NCBI GenBank assembly: GCA_943842245.1
Contig: CALTAJ010000002.1
Coordinates: forward strand, 955,596 to 1,019,595
DNA: 64,000 nt
Reading direction: 5' to 3'
Source of the DNA: an uncultured Flavobacteriaceae bacterium
Lineage (GTDB): Bacteria > Bacteroidota > Bacteroidia > Flavobacteriales > Flavobacteriaceae
Program-made: the position numbers and the translations under genes
The notes under the pieces: model-generated
Database searches by the model: none
What the model saw: only the letters and a program-made list of their open reading frames with translations
What the model was told of the DNA's origin: nothing
Shown: one piece after another, positions 7,724 through 15,921 of the stretch
How the letters are laid out: every line of letters starts with the position of its first letter
Position numbering within the stretch: position 1 is the stretch's first letter

Positions 7724-9265
7724 ATGATAGATTTTTTAATTGTATTTACCTATTTTGCTGTTATTTTGATTGTTGCTTTAAGAGGTAAAACTAATATTCA
7801 TAATTCTGCAGATGAGTACTTTTTAAGTTCTCGTAGCCTCCCTTGGTATTCAATTGCATTGTCAACAATAGCAACTAATATTCAGGGTTATCAATTTTTA
7901 GGGATGATGGGTTCTGCTTATCTATATGGTCTTGCACAAGCAAATCTTGAGATTAATGCAGTGCAGGGTATTTTATTAGGGGCTTTTGTATTTGTCCCTA
8001 TCTTTTTGAAAGAGAAAATTATCACGATAACCCAATTTATTGCTAAAAAACTAGGTAAACGTATTGCATTGTTTTATTCCTTAGCAAATATCTCTTTATT
8101 TGCAACTGTAACATTGGGAGCAGCACTTTTTTGGGGTGCCTATGCAGCTGACATGGTTTTTGGAGAACAGCTATTTTTTTTACATAGTAGTCGTATAATA
8201 CGCATCGCTATTCTAATAATTATTTTAGGAATTTTCTCGGCGACATATACATATTTTGGTGGCTTAACAGCGGTTATTAAAACTGATATTATTCAATTTA
8301 GTGTTTTACTTATTGGAGGAATTGTAGTTTGTTTTACAGCTATAAATCAACTTGGGGGATGGGAACAATTATATATTAAAACTCCTGATAAAATGCATCT
8401 TCATCTTCCAGCCAGCCATCCTACATTGCCTTGGACACATTTATTTGGATTATTTTTTTTAAACATAAACTACTGGTGTGCAAATCAAACAGTAATGCAA
8501 AGGGCTCTCGCGGCAAAAAGTATTACACATGCACAAACCGGTTTAATGATGGGTGGGTTAATTAAATTTTTAATGGCAGTAATAATTATTGTTCCAGGCA
8601 TAGCCCTGTATGGAATTCTAGGAGATAACCTAGGCGAGCCTGATTTGGCTTTTCCTTATCTTGTAAAAACCTATTTACCTTCAGGTATAAAGGGAATCAT
8701 TTTATGTAGTTTGTTTGCTTCCTTAATGAGCACAGTAGATTCCACATTCAATTCACTGGCAACACTGTGGTCAACAGATATTTATTCTGTTTATCTAAAC
8801 AAAAATTCTAATGATCAACAAAAAATTAGAGCTGGAAGAAAGGCTATACTTTTTAGTCTTGGAACGTCTTTGATCACGGGTTTGATATTACTTTACTTGA
8901 AATTTGACAACCCCAATTCTGCTTTTACCCACACTCTAAATAATTTGAGATATTTTATCAACTGTGGAATTGTAGTATTAATATGTTGTGCAGTTTTGCT
9001 AAGAAAGCCAAATGTTAAAGTGATTTTATTGGCCTTTATTGCTACTCTTCCAATTAACATCTTACTCCAATTACTCTTACCAGAGATGAATTATTTTGTA
9101 AGAGCCTTTTGGGTTATAATTTGTGGTTTAATAATTGGGTTTTCAGGGAGTAAAGGTAAGCTTAATAGGTTCTTAGAATTATTTCAACCAGCGAATCAGA
9201 TGAGCAAAAATTTTGGGCTTTTATTAGCTCTAAGTTTACTTTGTCTTCATTTTCTTTTTCATTGA
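7724..9265 (+). CDS. Sodium/solute symporter (SSS family)
   Basis: A 513-residue integral membrane protein of the SSS family, which couples sodium entry to uptake of sugars, amino acids, carboxylates and similar solutes. Many hydrophobic segments are visible along the chain. Family features include an early S-R-S-L-P-W-Y-S-I-A-L-S-T-I-A-T-N-I segment, a middle G-G-L-T-A-V-I-K-T-D-I-I-Q-F block and a later F-A-S-L-M-S-T-V-D-S-T-F-N-S block, which carries sodium-site residues in characterised members. It begins 3 bases after the monooxygenase stop, so the two are almost certainly one transcript. The natural inference is that this carrier imports the monooxygenase substrate, replacing the ABC importer of classical ssu operons. 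The substrate itself cannot be read. Confidence 0.88.
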   Translation: MIDFLIVFTYFAVILIVALRGKTNIHNSADEYFLSSRSLPWYSIALSTIATNIQGYQFLGMMGSAYLYGLAQANLEINAVQGILLGAFVFVPIFLKEKIITITQFIAKKLGKRIALFYSLANISLFATVTLGAALFWGAYAADMVFGEQLFFLHSSRIIRIAILIIILGIFSATYTYFGGLTAVIKTDIIQFSVLLIGGIVVCFTAINQLGGWEQLYIKTPDKMHLHLPASHPTLPWTHLFGLFFLNINYWCANQTVMQRALAAKSITHAQTGLMMGGLIKFLMAVIIIVPGIALYGILGDNLGEPDLAFPYLVKTYLPSGIKGIILCSLFASLMSTVDSTFNSLATLWSTDIYSVYLNKNSNDQQKIRAGRKAILFSLGTSLITGLILLYLKFDNPNSAFTHTLNNLRYFINCGIVVLICCAVLLRKPNVKVILLAFIATLPINILLQLLLPEMNYFVRAFWVIICGLIIGFSGSKGKLNRFLELFQPANQMSKNFGLLLALSLLCLHFLFH

Positions 9266-9406
9266 TTTTTAATTTTTAACAAATATTTTTAATCTCATTA
9301 ATGAAAAATTATTTTATATGTGCTCAGATCAAAAACAAAATATTAAATTAGAAATTAAATCCTTTGAAGGCCTAATTAAAGTTATTTAAAATTTATTATC
9401 TAGACT

Positions 9407-10018
9407 GTGCTTCCCAATTTAAAAAAAAGTATAAATAAAATACTAAAGCAAACAATCCCAAAAGAAAGAAAAGCTGTTTTACAAATTCTAATTGATTATA
9501 TTAAAAATAAATGTTTAGAAAATCGAGAGGTTCATCTAAACTTTATATGTACTCACAATTCTCGAAGGAGTCAATTTGCACAAATCTGGGCACATACGGC
9601 TGCAGCTTATTATAACATAAAAGTTTATTGTTATTCTGGAGGAGTTGAAGTTACCGCTTTCAATGAACGTGCTGTAGCTTCAATAGTAAGAAGTGGATTT
9701 GAAATTTCGTCAGAGGGTGGTTATAACCCTATTTATTCTGTTTTATATGAAAAGAATATGAGAAATGTGATCAAGTGTTTTTCAAAATTATATGACGACA
9801 ATATAAATAAAAGTGAGGCGTTTGCTGCAATTATGACTTGTGCTCATGCAGACAAAAATTGTCCATTTATAACAGGAGCTGAGAAACGGATTTCTATTCA
9901 ATATAACGATCCCAAAGGCTTTGATGACACTCCTCAAGAAACGAAAAAATATGATGAACGATCAATTCAAATTGCATCAGAGTTTTTTTATGTTTTTAAT
10001 AAAGTGGCTGATAAATAA
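9407..10018 (+). CDS. Low-molecular-weight phosphatase / ArsC-like protein
   Basis: 203 residues of the low-molecular-weight phosphatase and thioredoxin-type arsenate reductase superfamily. The catalytic loop C-x5-R-S is present as C-T-H-N-S-R-R-S, near residue 49. A later conserved run, I-M-T-C-A-H-A-D-K-N-C-P, carries two more cysteines, as in the Bacteroidetes group usually labelled protein-tyrosine-phosphatase or ArsC. About 45 residues of helical, lysine-rich sequence precede the catalytic domain. The start is uncertain: only a GTG at 9407 is available and no ATG lies in frame close by. Arsenic genes (ArsR, Acr3) are not present in the window, so a detoxification role is possible but unsupported by context. 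Confidence 0.75.
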   Translation: MLPNLKKSINKILKQTIPKERKAVLQILIDYIKNKCLENREVHLNFICTHNSRRSQFAQIWAHTAAAYYNIKVYCYSGGVEVTAFNERAVASIVRSGFEISSEGGYNPIYSVLYEKNMRNVIKCFSKLYDDNINKSEAFAAIMTCAHADKNCPFITGAEKRISIQYNDPKGFDDTPQETKKYDERSIQIASEFFYVFNKVADK

Positions 10019-10088
10019 AAAGGTGATTTTAATAAATTTATAATATATTAAGCAGGTGTCATCCTAATTCCATTTTAATAGCATTAAA

Positions 10089-11042
10089 TTATTTTTCAAG
10101 AACCCTTTTTATAAATTCCAAGGGAGATTCTTGATAAGCACCTGAAAATTCTAAACCTACTTCTATAGCTTTTTTACGCAAAAAATCAGCATGCTTATAG
10201 CTGTGGAATAAAACATTAAAATCAATACTATCATCTTCGCCTATAATGACGTCTTCATATACGGGATTGTAAATATATAAAGGGGGATCATCAGCATCTA
10301 TTTGACTTCTATAATCCAAAAGCTCTGATTTTTCTTTTGTTGGTGTTCCATTATAAAACTTTACAAAAAGATCTTCAAGTTCAGAATAGGTTAATCTTAA
10401 TTCATCTAAAGAAAAATCTGGAAAAAGTTGCTCCCATTGATATAAATCATAACTACTCTGTGCAATAGAAGCAAACACCCCTTTTACTTGGCTATTACTA
10501 GCTTCTCTGAAACCATTCCATTGAGCAATTCCTGCTCCAGCAGATACTCCAGCTAAAATTAATTTATTCTGTGGAAGATTTAAGGGTCCCATGCGATCTG
10601 AAATAAAATCTATTACTGCTGCACCATCTTCCAAAGAAGTTATTACGCCTTGAGAATCTGAATCGTTAATAAATGTGTATTCTGCATTTATCACAGCAAT
10701 TTTTTGTTCTAATAATGATAAAATTATGTCCTGTGTTTCTCCTTCATAAAGGTCTTCTTTAGTTCCAAACAAAAAGGCTCCTCCGTGAAAAAAGATAACA
10801 GTCCCTAGGATTTGATCGTTTTTTGGAAGCAAAATATCAAGTTGATTTCTTTCTTTAACTCCATAGCTAACATCTTTAAAAAAAAAATAATCTCCTTCAA
10901 AAGGGACCTCACTTCCAACAACTCCCAAAACACTCTCAAGATTATTTATGTTAATTGATCCTATATTGTCAGATTTAGAACATCCTGAAAGGAGAAAGTT
11001 CAACAGTATAAAAAGGCTTATGATAAAAGAGTTATATTTCAT
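10089..11042 (-). CDS. Lipoprotein alpha/beta-hydrolase (carboxylesterase-like)
   Basis: A 317-residue lipoprotein. The signal ends in L-L-S-G-C-S, giving a lipid-anchored Cys at about residue 21. The catalytic part belongs to the alpha/beta-hydrolase group with an oxyanion H-G-G motif (V-I-F-F-H-G-G-A-F-L-F-G) and a nucleophile elbow G-V-S-A-G. The early segment Y-G-V-K-E-R-N-Q-L-D-I-L-L-P is typical of esterases and lipases of the BD-FAE / hormone-sensitive-lipase type. A histidine in S-Y-K-H-A-D-F near residue 285 could complete the triad. The likely role is hydrolysis of a short acyl ester at the cell surface or in the periplasm. It is divergent from the MFS gene and not in an operon. Confidence 0.8.
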   Translation of the reverse strand: MKYNSFIISLFILLNFLLSGCSKSDNIGSININNLESVLGVVGSEVPFEGDYFFFKDVSYGVKERNQLDILLPKNDQILGTVIFFHGGAFLFGTKEDLYEGETQDIILSLLEQKIAVINAEYTFINDSDSQGVITSLEDGAAVIDFISDRMGPLNLPQNKLILAGVSAGAGIAQWNGFREASNSQVKGVFASIAQSSYDLYQWEQLFPDFSLDELRLTYSELEDLFVKFYNGTPTKEKSELLDYRSQIDADDPPLYIYNPVYEDVIIGEDDSIDFNVLFHSYKHADFLRKKAIEVGLEFSGAYQESPLEFIKRVLEK

Positions 11043-11226
11043 TGAACTTTTTTTAAAACTATACTAATTTTTGAAAGCTTAAAGATATTATTTTCAAATG
11101 TCAATCTATCACTAATAAAGACATATTCAATTCCTTCTCAGTATTGATATGTTTTTTTATATTGTAGTATAATTTTAAATTATCCAAGATACTCCCTCAA
11201 AAGGTTCATATACCAATATTTTACTT

Positions 11227-12447
11227 TTGATTCTTTCAGGAGAATTAATTTATATTCTCCCCTATTTTTTACCTAGGGTATTTCGTCCAACATTTTTAGC
11301 GGTTTTTGATTTAAACAATGTTGAATTGGGGAGTTTGTTTTCAGTCTATGGATCAGTGGCTTTTTTTTCATATATTTTTGGGGGTACTTTTGCAGATAAA
11401 TTTTTGCCTAGAAAGCTAATTGCAACTTCTCTTATATTGACTTCACTTGGGGGTTTTGTTCTTATGTATTATCCAAGTTTTATGATTTTACAAATTCTTT
11501 ATGGTTACTGGGGGTTTACTACTGTTTTTCTTTTTTGGGGTGCAATGATCAAGGGAACACGAATTTGGGGAGGTAGTCAGAATCAAGGGCAAGCTTTCGG
11601 TTTTTTAGATGGAGGAAGAGGGCTTACCGCAGCCCTAATGGGTAGTGTAGGAGTTCTTATTTTTTCATTTTTTCTTCCAGAAGATGTTATTTCTTCAAGT
11701 ATTAAGGAGCGCCAGGATGCTTTTCAAAGTGTCATTTTATTTTCTTCAATTATGGTAGCACTTATTGGGTTATTGGTGTATTTTTTTATGAAAACTAAAA
11801 CAGAAAAGGGTGTCTTTCAGTCTGATAATACACATTCTTTAAATAATATTTTAGCTGTTTTAAAACTAGAAACAGTTTGGTTATTGATGATAATCATCCT
11901 TTGTGCTTATTTTGGATATAAAGTTACAGATATTTACTCATTGTATGCCTCAGATGTTATGGGATACGATGAAGTAAACTCTGCAAATATTGGCTCTCTT
12001 CAACTTTACCTTAGGCCAATTGCTTGTTTTGCTATTGGTTTTCTAGCAGATAAAACAAATGGAATTTCTTGGATCATAAAAGGCTTTTTTGTGATGCTTA
12101 CTGGATCCGTGCTTTTCGCCAGCGGAATATTAGTGGCAGATCAATATATCCTGTTTTTTATTTCTTTAATCATTTTAGCTCTTGGCACTTATGCTATTAG
12201 AGCACTTTATTTCGCTATTCTCAAGGAAGGTGATATTTCTCTTGCATTAACTGGAACTGCAGTAGGCGTAATTTCTTTGTCTGGATATACTCCTGATATT
12301 TTTGCTGGCCCTCTTATGGGGTATTTTTTGGACAAATTTCCAGGAGTTGAAGGTCATCAATATGTTTATGCTTTTTTAGGACTTTTTTCAATTATAGGTT
12401 TAATCGCATCATCTCGTTTTGCGAGAATTACTAAGAAAATAAAATAA
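11227..12447 (+). CDS. MFS transporter, start codon unresolved
   Basis: About 406 residues in the annotated frame, with a dozen hydrophobic segments and major-facilitator signatures: F-G-G-T-F-A-D-K-F-L-P-R-K-L in the loop between helices 2 and 3, and a second-half counterpart A-I-G-F-L-A-D-K-T-N-G. The substrate is unknown. The only conventional start is a TTG at 11227, which cuts into the first membrane helix. The same frame stays open upstream to 11179 and encodes S-Y-T-N-I-L-L-L, which completes helix 1 and resembles the N-terminus of related transporters. There is no ATG, GTG or TTG in that extension, only ATT/ATC. Either a rare start is used or the 5' end is damaged. It ends 4 bases before a convergent gene. 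Confidence 0.8.
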   Translation: MILSGELIYILPYFLPRVFRPTFLAVFDLNNVELGSLFSVYGSVAFFSYIFGGTFADKFLPRKLIATSLILTSLGGFVLMYYPSFMILQILYGYWGFTTVFLFWGAMIKGTRIWGGSQNQGQAFGFLDGGRGLTAALMGSVGVLIFSFFLPEDVISSSIKERQDAFQSVILFSSIMVALIGLLVYFFMKTKTEKGVFQSDNTHSLNNILAVLKLETVWLLMIIILCAYFGYKVTDIYSLYASDVMGYDEVNSANIGSLQLYLRPIACFAIGFLADKTNGISWIIKGFFVMLTGSVLFASGILVADQYILFFISLIILALGTYAIRALYFAILKEGDISLALTGTAVGVISLSGYTPDIFAGPLMGYFLDKFPGVEGHQYVYAFLGLFSIIGLIASSRFARITKKIK

Positions 12448-12451
12448 GTGT

Positions 12452-13099
12452 TTACCAGTCTTCCTGCTTTATATCTTCAAGAACTTTCTTATAAATAGAC
12501 TGAAAAAAAAGAGTCGAATATTCTTTTAAGGTTTGTTGGTATTCACGGACAACTTTTGGCTGGGATAGGATGTAGATTTCTTTCTTCTTTCTGCTTGTCA
12601 TGTCATAGTAATCCTGATTCATCTCTTCTCTTGCTTTCTCCATAATTTCCTCAAGTTCAGCCATGTCGTAATCCATTTTCGATGAAAAAGGGAGTTTATA
12701 TTGCGTAAGTTGAGAATCTGAATATTTCCCATCCTGATATATCATTTGAATACGATATTTCTCATCTCTAGCCTCAATAATAAGTGTATAATTATGGCTA
12801 TAATCAATATAATCTGTAAGTGATGAATTATTAGGATTCATCAGTTTATATGCGTCTAGAACTGGGACTAGTGCTAGAGCTTTAATGACCAAGAGCTTAG
12901 ACTGATCATCTTTAAATTTAATTACATCTACAGCATCTTCATAAATTAAAGCAATTGCATAATTTAATTTTGAGAATATTTGTTTTGCATCAACCCCTCT
13001 TACTTCATAGACTTCAGAAATTTTATTACCATCAATTTTTTGAGAAAAAAGCGAGGCACATGTAAAGTAAAATAATAAATAGAATTTAATTTTTTTCAT
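12452..13099 (-). CDS. Exported protein, DUF4468-like
   Basis: A 215-residue exported protein with a signal peptide ending near residue 19 (A-S-L-F-S-Q). The first half resembles the DUF4468 group, which adopts a TBP-like fold: an early Y-E-V-R-G-V-D-A-K-Q-I-F, then a strand Y-T-L-I-I-E-A-R-D-E-K-Y-R-I-Q-M-I. The second half is highly charged and helical (residues about 140-215, rich in E, K, Y and M) and may form a coiled coil. Function is unknown for the family. The assignment rests on pattern memory and not on an alignment. A short inverted repeat and a TATATTTA near-match to a -7 box lie just upstream, so the gene may be regulated from the region shared with the HxlR regulator. Confidence 0.6.
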   Translation of the reverse strand: MKKIKFYLLFYFTCASLFSQKIDGNKISEVYEVRGVDAKQIFSKLNYAIALIYEDAVDVIKFKDDQSKLLVIKALALVPVLDAYKLMNPNNSSLTDYIDYSHNYTLIIEARDEKYRIQMIYQDGKYSDSQLTQYKLPFSSKMDYDMAELEEIMEKAREEMNQDYYDMTSRKKKEIYILSQPKVVREYQQTLKEYSTLFFQSIYKKVLEDIKQEDW

Positions 13100-13122
13100 G
13101 ATTAAATATAGTACTTAAAAAG

Positions 13123-13139
13123 AGTCTTTTTAAGACTCC
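13123..13139. promoter_or_regulatory. Inverted repeat between DUF4468-like and HxlR genes
   Basis: GAGTCTT and AAGACTC form a perfect 7-base inverted repeat around TTT, in the spacer between two divergent genes. It lies just upstream of a TATATTTA box for the minus-strand gene. A binding site for the adjacent HxlR regulator is possible; a chance hairpin cannot be excluded. Confidence 0.3.
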
Positions 13140-13285
13140 TCTCCTACTTATTTTTAATATTTAAATTAGATTTCTTACATTTACTAGGCCAGCTAGACTC
13201 AAAAAATTTTATTATACCGTTTTTAAGCCTTGCTAAAGCTCTGAAAGGAAACTGATTATTAGTTTATATTTAATAATTAAAAAAA

Positions 13286-13753
13286 ATGGAAATTATAACA
13301 GATCAAAAACCGAAGATGAAAGTTCGAGATAATAGGTCTTCGTGCCCAGTTAGCACTTGTCTGGAAATTATAGGAGATAATTGGTCACTAGTCTTAATTC
13401 GAGATCTTTTTTTAGAGCGAACAACTTTTACAGAATTCATGAATTCTCCTGAAAGAATTTCAAGTAATATACTTACAGATAGGATAAATAAACTCAGAAA
13501 GTATAATTTGATCGAATATAGGGTCCACCCAAATAATCGAAAGATAAAACAGTATTACCTCACTCAGGCAGGAATTGATCTTTATCCTATAATTTATGAT
13601 TTAATAGTTTGGAGTATAGATCATCTTGATATGAAATTTGATCCAACAGCAGTTGACTGGTATCAAAAAAATGAAAGACTTGATCGAAACCAGAGTACCA
13701 GAAATGATATTGCATCATATAAAGATTTTAAGGCTCAGCTTCTAAGTCTGTAA
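13286..13753 (+). CDS. HxlR-family winged-helix transcriptional regulator
   Basis: 155 residues with the HxlR layout. A leading cysteine pair motif C-P-V-S-T-C-L-E-I-I-G-D-N-W-S is followed by L-I-R-D-L-F, then the recognition-helix region S-S-N-I-L-T-D-R-I-N-K-L and the wing N-N-R-K-I-K-Q-Y-Y-L-T. HxlR proteins bind DNA as dimers and respond to electrophiles or other small molecules. The conserved first cysteine of the family is present here (about residue 14). About 25 residues precede it and 30 polar residues follow the domain. It is 72 bases upstream of the M24 peptidase gene and divergent from the DUF4468-like gene, so either could be a target. Targets are an inference. Confidence 0.88.
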   Translation: MEIITDQKPKMKVRDNRSSCPVSTCLEIIGDNWSLVLIRDLFLERTTFTEFMNSPERISSNILTDRINKLRKYNLIEYRVHPNNRKIKQYYLTQAGIDLYPIIYDLIVWSIDHLDMKFDPTAVDWYQKNERLDRNQSTRNDIASYKDFKAQLLSL

Positions 13754-13811
13754 TCTAAATCTTAATTAATTATTTATCAATTAACTATTCTGACTATTTT
13801 CTACTTATAAA

Positions 13812-13819
13812 TATATTTG
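13812..13819 (+). promoter_or_regulatory. Candidate -7 box directly before the M24 peptidase gene
   Basis: TATATTTG matches TAnnTTTG exactly and ends 6 bases before the ATG at 13826, which would give an almost leaderless transcript. No -33 element is visible. Confidence 0.3.
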
Positions 13820-13825
13820 ATGTGT

Positions 13826-14521
13826 ATGTCAAAAGATTTAAAAGAATTAATAGATGCTGAAAATAATGCAGCAAAACTTTTTCAGGAGATAGAAAACATG
13901 AATCTTATTTCCGCAGGAAAAACAGAAAAAGAGATTAATGATAGTATCTATTCCTTAGCATTCGATTTATTTGGTATAAAAAAATATTGGCATAAACGTA
14001 TCGTTAGATCAGGAGCTAATACTTTATTACCCTACGATGAAAATCCAAAAAATTTATTAGTTAAAGAGGACGACATCCTTTTTATTGATTTTGGCCCTAT
14101 TTTCGAAGCTTGGGAAGCCGATTATGGAAGAACTTTTGTGCTTGGTGAAGACCCTTTAAAACATAAATTAGCAGGGGACATTGAAAAAGCATGGCAGAAT
14201 GCAAATAAATTTTATCACTCACAAGATAATATTACTGGAGCACAACTATATTCTTATTGCTGTAATTTAGCTAAAGAAATGGGTTGGGAATTTGGTGGCC
14301 CTATTGCTGGCCACTTAATTGGACATTTTCCTCATGAAAAATTGGAAAAAGAGGACAAAACCAATTATATACACCCTGAAAATCTAATAAATATGAATAT
14401 GCCAGACAAAAGTGGGGGGCTTAGACACTGGATATTAGAAATTCATTTTATAGATCAAGAAAAGAAAATTGGTGGATTTTTTGAACAACTCTTAATTAAA
14501 AATAATTCTAATATACTTTAA
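13826..14521 (+). CDS. M24-family metallopeptidase (Xaa-Pro aminopeptidase-like)
   Basis: About 231 residues with the pita-bread metallopeptidase fold. The five metal ligands appear in order: Asp in I-D-F-G-P, Asp in A-D-Y-G-R-T-F, His in L-I-G-H-F-P-H, Glu in L-E-I-H-F, and Glu in G-F-F-E-Q-L-L. Family members remove N-terminal residues, often before proline, or cleave related bonds such as in creatine. There is no signal peptide, so it is probably cytoplasmic. It is a single-domain form without the N-terminal creatinase domain. Start choice: the frame opens at a TTG at 13817 with ATGs at 13820 and 13826; the last gives a natural M-S-K-D-L start. Substrate not determinable. Confidence 0.8.
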   Translation: MSKDLKELIDAENNAAKLFQEIENMNLISAGKTEKEINDSIYSLAFDLFGIKKYWHKRIVRSGANTLLPYDENPKNLLVKEDDILFIDFGPIFEAWEADYGRTFVLGEDPLKHKLAGDIEKAWQNANKFYHSQDNITGAQLYSYCCNLAKEMGWEFGGPIAGHLIGHFPHEKLEKEDKTNYIHPENLINMNMPDKSGGLRHWILEIHFIDQEKKIGGFFEQLLIKNNSNIL

Positions 14522-14572
14522 CTTAAAGCTTTCATAAGTATTTTAATTGTTTTAATTATCTAGCTTAAAAAA

Positions 14573-15919
14573 TTAAAGATTTACATTTAATAATTGTCCA
14601 GTAATTTGAATCAATTGTAACTCCGCAAGTTTTGCTTGATATTTTGCAATAGTCCTTTGATTTTGGGCATTAGTTAAATTAATCTGAGCCTGTCTAAACT
14701 CAATAGCCGTTATTGAACCCAACTTATATTGTGCCTTAGAACGATCAAAATTATATGTTGCTGTTTCAACCTGCTTTTTTTGAATATTGAAAATTTCTTT
14801 TGCATTTTTAAAATTTTGAATACTGTTTGTTAAGTCACGCGAAAAGCTTAGCTTAGACTCCTGCTCTAATAAATCTTGATTTTCAAAAGTTAGCTTTGCA
14901 TTCTTAACCCTGGTTAGAGTTTTTCCACCGTCAAAAAGATTCCAACTTAAGCTTGCACCAACTCCAACAGAATAGGATGTATTATTGGTTCCAGGAAAAA
15001 ACGCAGAAGCTGGGCTTTTGTTTAAATTCCAACCATATGATCCTACAAGACCCAATGTTGGTAAATAACCAGATTGACTAATTTTAATATCGTATGAGTT
15101 AATCTGACTGTTACTTTTTTGCTTTAATAGCTCTACATTATTTTCTGCTGCAGTTTCCACCCAAGATTCTATTAAAATAGGAGAAACAAAATCCACATTC
15201 AAGTCAACTCCAAAAACCTTTTCAATAGGTCGATTTAAAAGGAGGTTTAAATCTCTCTTTGAATTATCTAATTGTTGCTTTATTTGAATTAAATTAATGC
15301 TATCATTAGTTACATCTACTTCAGCATTTAAAACTGCCAATTTATTCCCTTGTCCGTGAATAAAGGCCACTTCTGATCGCTTTTGCCTCTCTTTAGATAT
15401 GGATAAATTTTCTTTAAAAATTACATTTGACTCTGTAAGTTGAGCAACATTAAAATAAACTTCAAACAGTTGTAAAATAGTAAACTCTATAGTTTCTCTA
15501 AGCTGTAATTCACTCAAAGCATATTGCTCTTTTAGTCGCTTATAGTTATACTTTCTTCCTAATCCATCGAATAGTGTGTAATTTAAATTAACTCCCGCAT
15601 TGAAGCGTTGAGATTCCTGATCTTCAAAGATACGGTTAGGAATCGGTACTCCATCCTCATCTACTTGTCCAGGAAATGCAATTTCAGCATCAGAACCTGT
15701 ATAATTACTACCTCCTAATACAGATACTGTAGGGAGATATCCAGAATTAAGAACACTACTGTTATTTTTTACAATCTCAGTTACATTTCTTGAAACTTTT
15801 ATTCCGAAATTTTGTTCTAATGCTATAGCTAGAGCTTGTTCTTTTGTTAAATTTTCTTGACCTTCAATTTTAAAAATTAGACCTAAGAATAAAAGAGTAA
15901 AAATATATCTCATTTTCAT
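14573..15919 (-). CDS. TolC-family outer-membrane efflux protein
   Basis: 448 residues with a signal peptide (to about residue 20) and two outer-membrane efflux protein repeats made of long helices and short barrel strands. The first repeat opens with L-T-K-E-Q-A-L-A-I-A-L-E-Q-N-F-G-I and contains Y-T-L-F-D-G-L-G-R. The second contains the matching S-W-N-L-F-D-G-G-K-T, followed by long coiled helices that end in A-K-L-A-E-L-Q-L-I-Q-I-T-G-Q-L. TolC-type trimers form the exit duct of tripartite pumps. The gene is the last of three on the minus strand, beginning 2 bases after the RND pump gene ends, so it is the dedicated exit duct for that pump. Confidence 0.9.
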   Translation of the reverse strand: MKMRYIFTLLFLGLIFKIEGQENLTKEQALAIALEQNFGIKVSRNVTEIVKNNSSVLNSGYLPTVSVLGGSNYTGSDAEIAFPGQVDEDGVPIPNRIFEDQESQRFNAGVNLNYTLFDGLGRKYNYKRLKEQYALSELQLRETIEFTILQLFEVYFNVAQLTESNVIFKENLSISKERQKRSEVAFIHGQGNKLAVLNAEVDVTNDSINLIQIKQQLDNSKRDLNLLLNRPIEKVFGVDLNVDFVSPILIESWVETAAENNVELLKQKSNSQINSYDIKISQSGYLPTLGLVGSYGWNLNKSPASAFFPGTNNTSYSVGVGASLSWNLFDGGKTLTRVKNAKLTFENQDLLEQESKLSFSRDLTNSIQNFKNAKEIFNIQKKQVETATYNFDRSKAQYKLGSITAIEFRQAQINLTNAQNQRTIAKYQAKLAELQLIQITGQLLNVNL

Positions 15920-15921
15920 AA

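Noticed and set aside
9318-9389. A 23-codon ATG frame before the ArsC-like gene
   Set aside because: Too short, no recognisable feature, and no membrane span or motif; chance is likely in this AT-rich gap.
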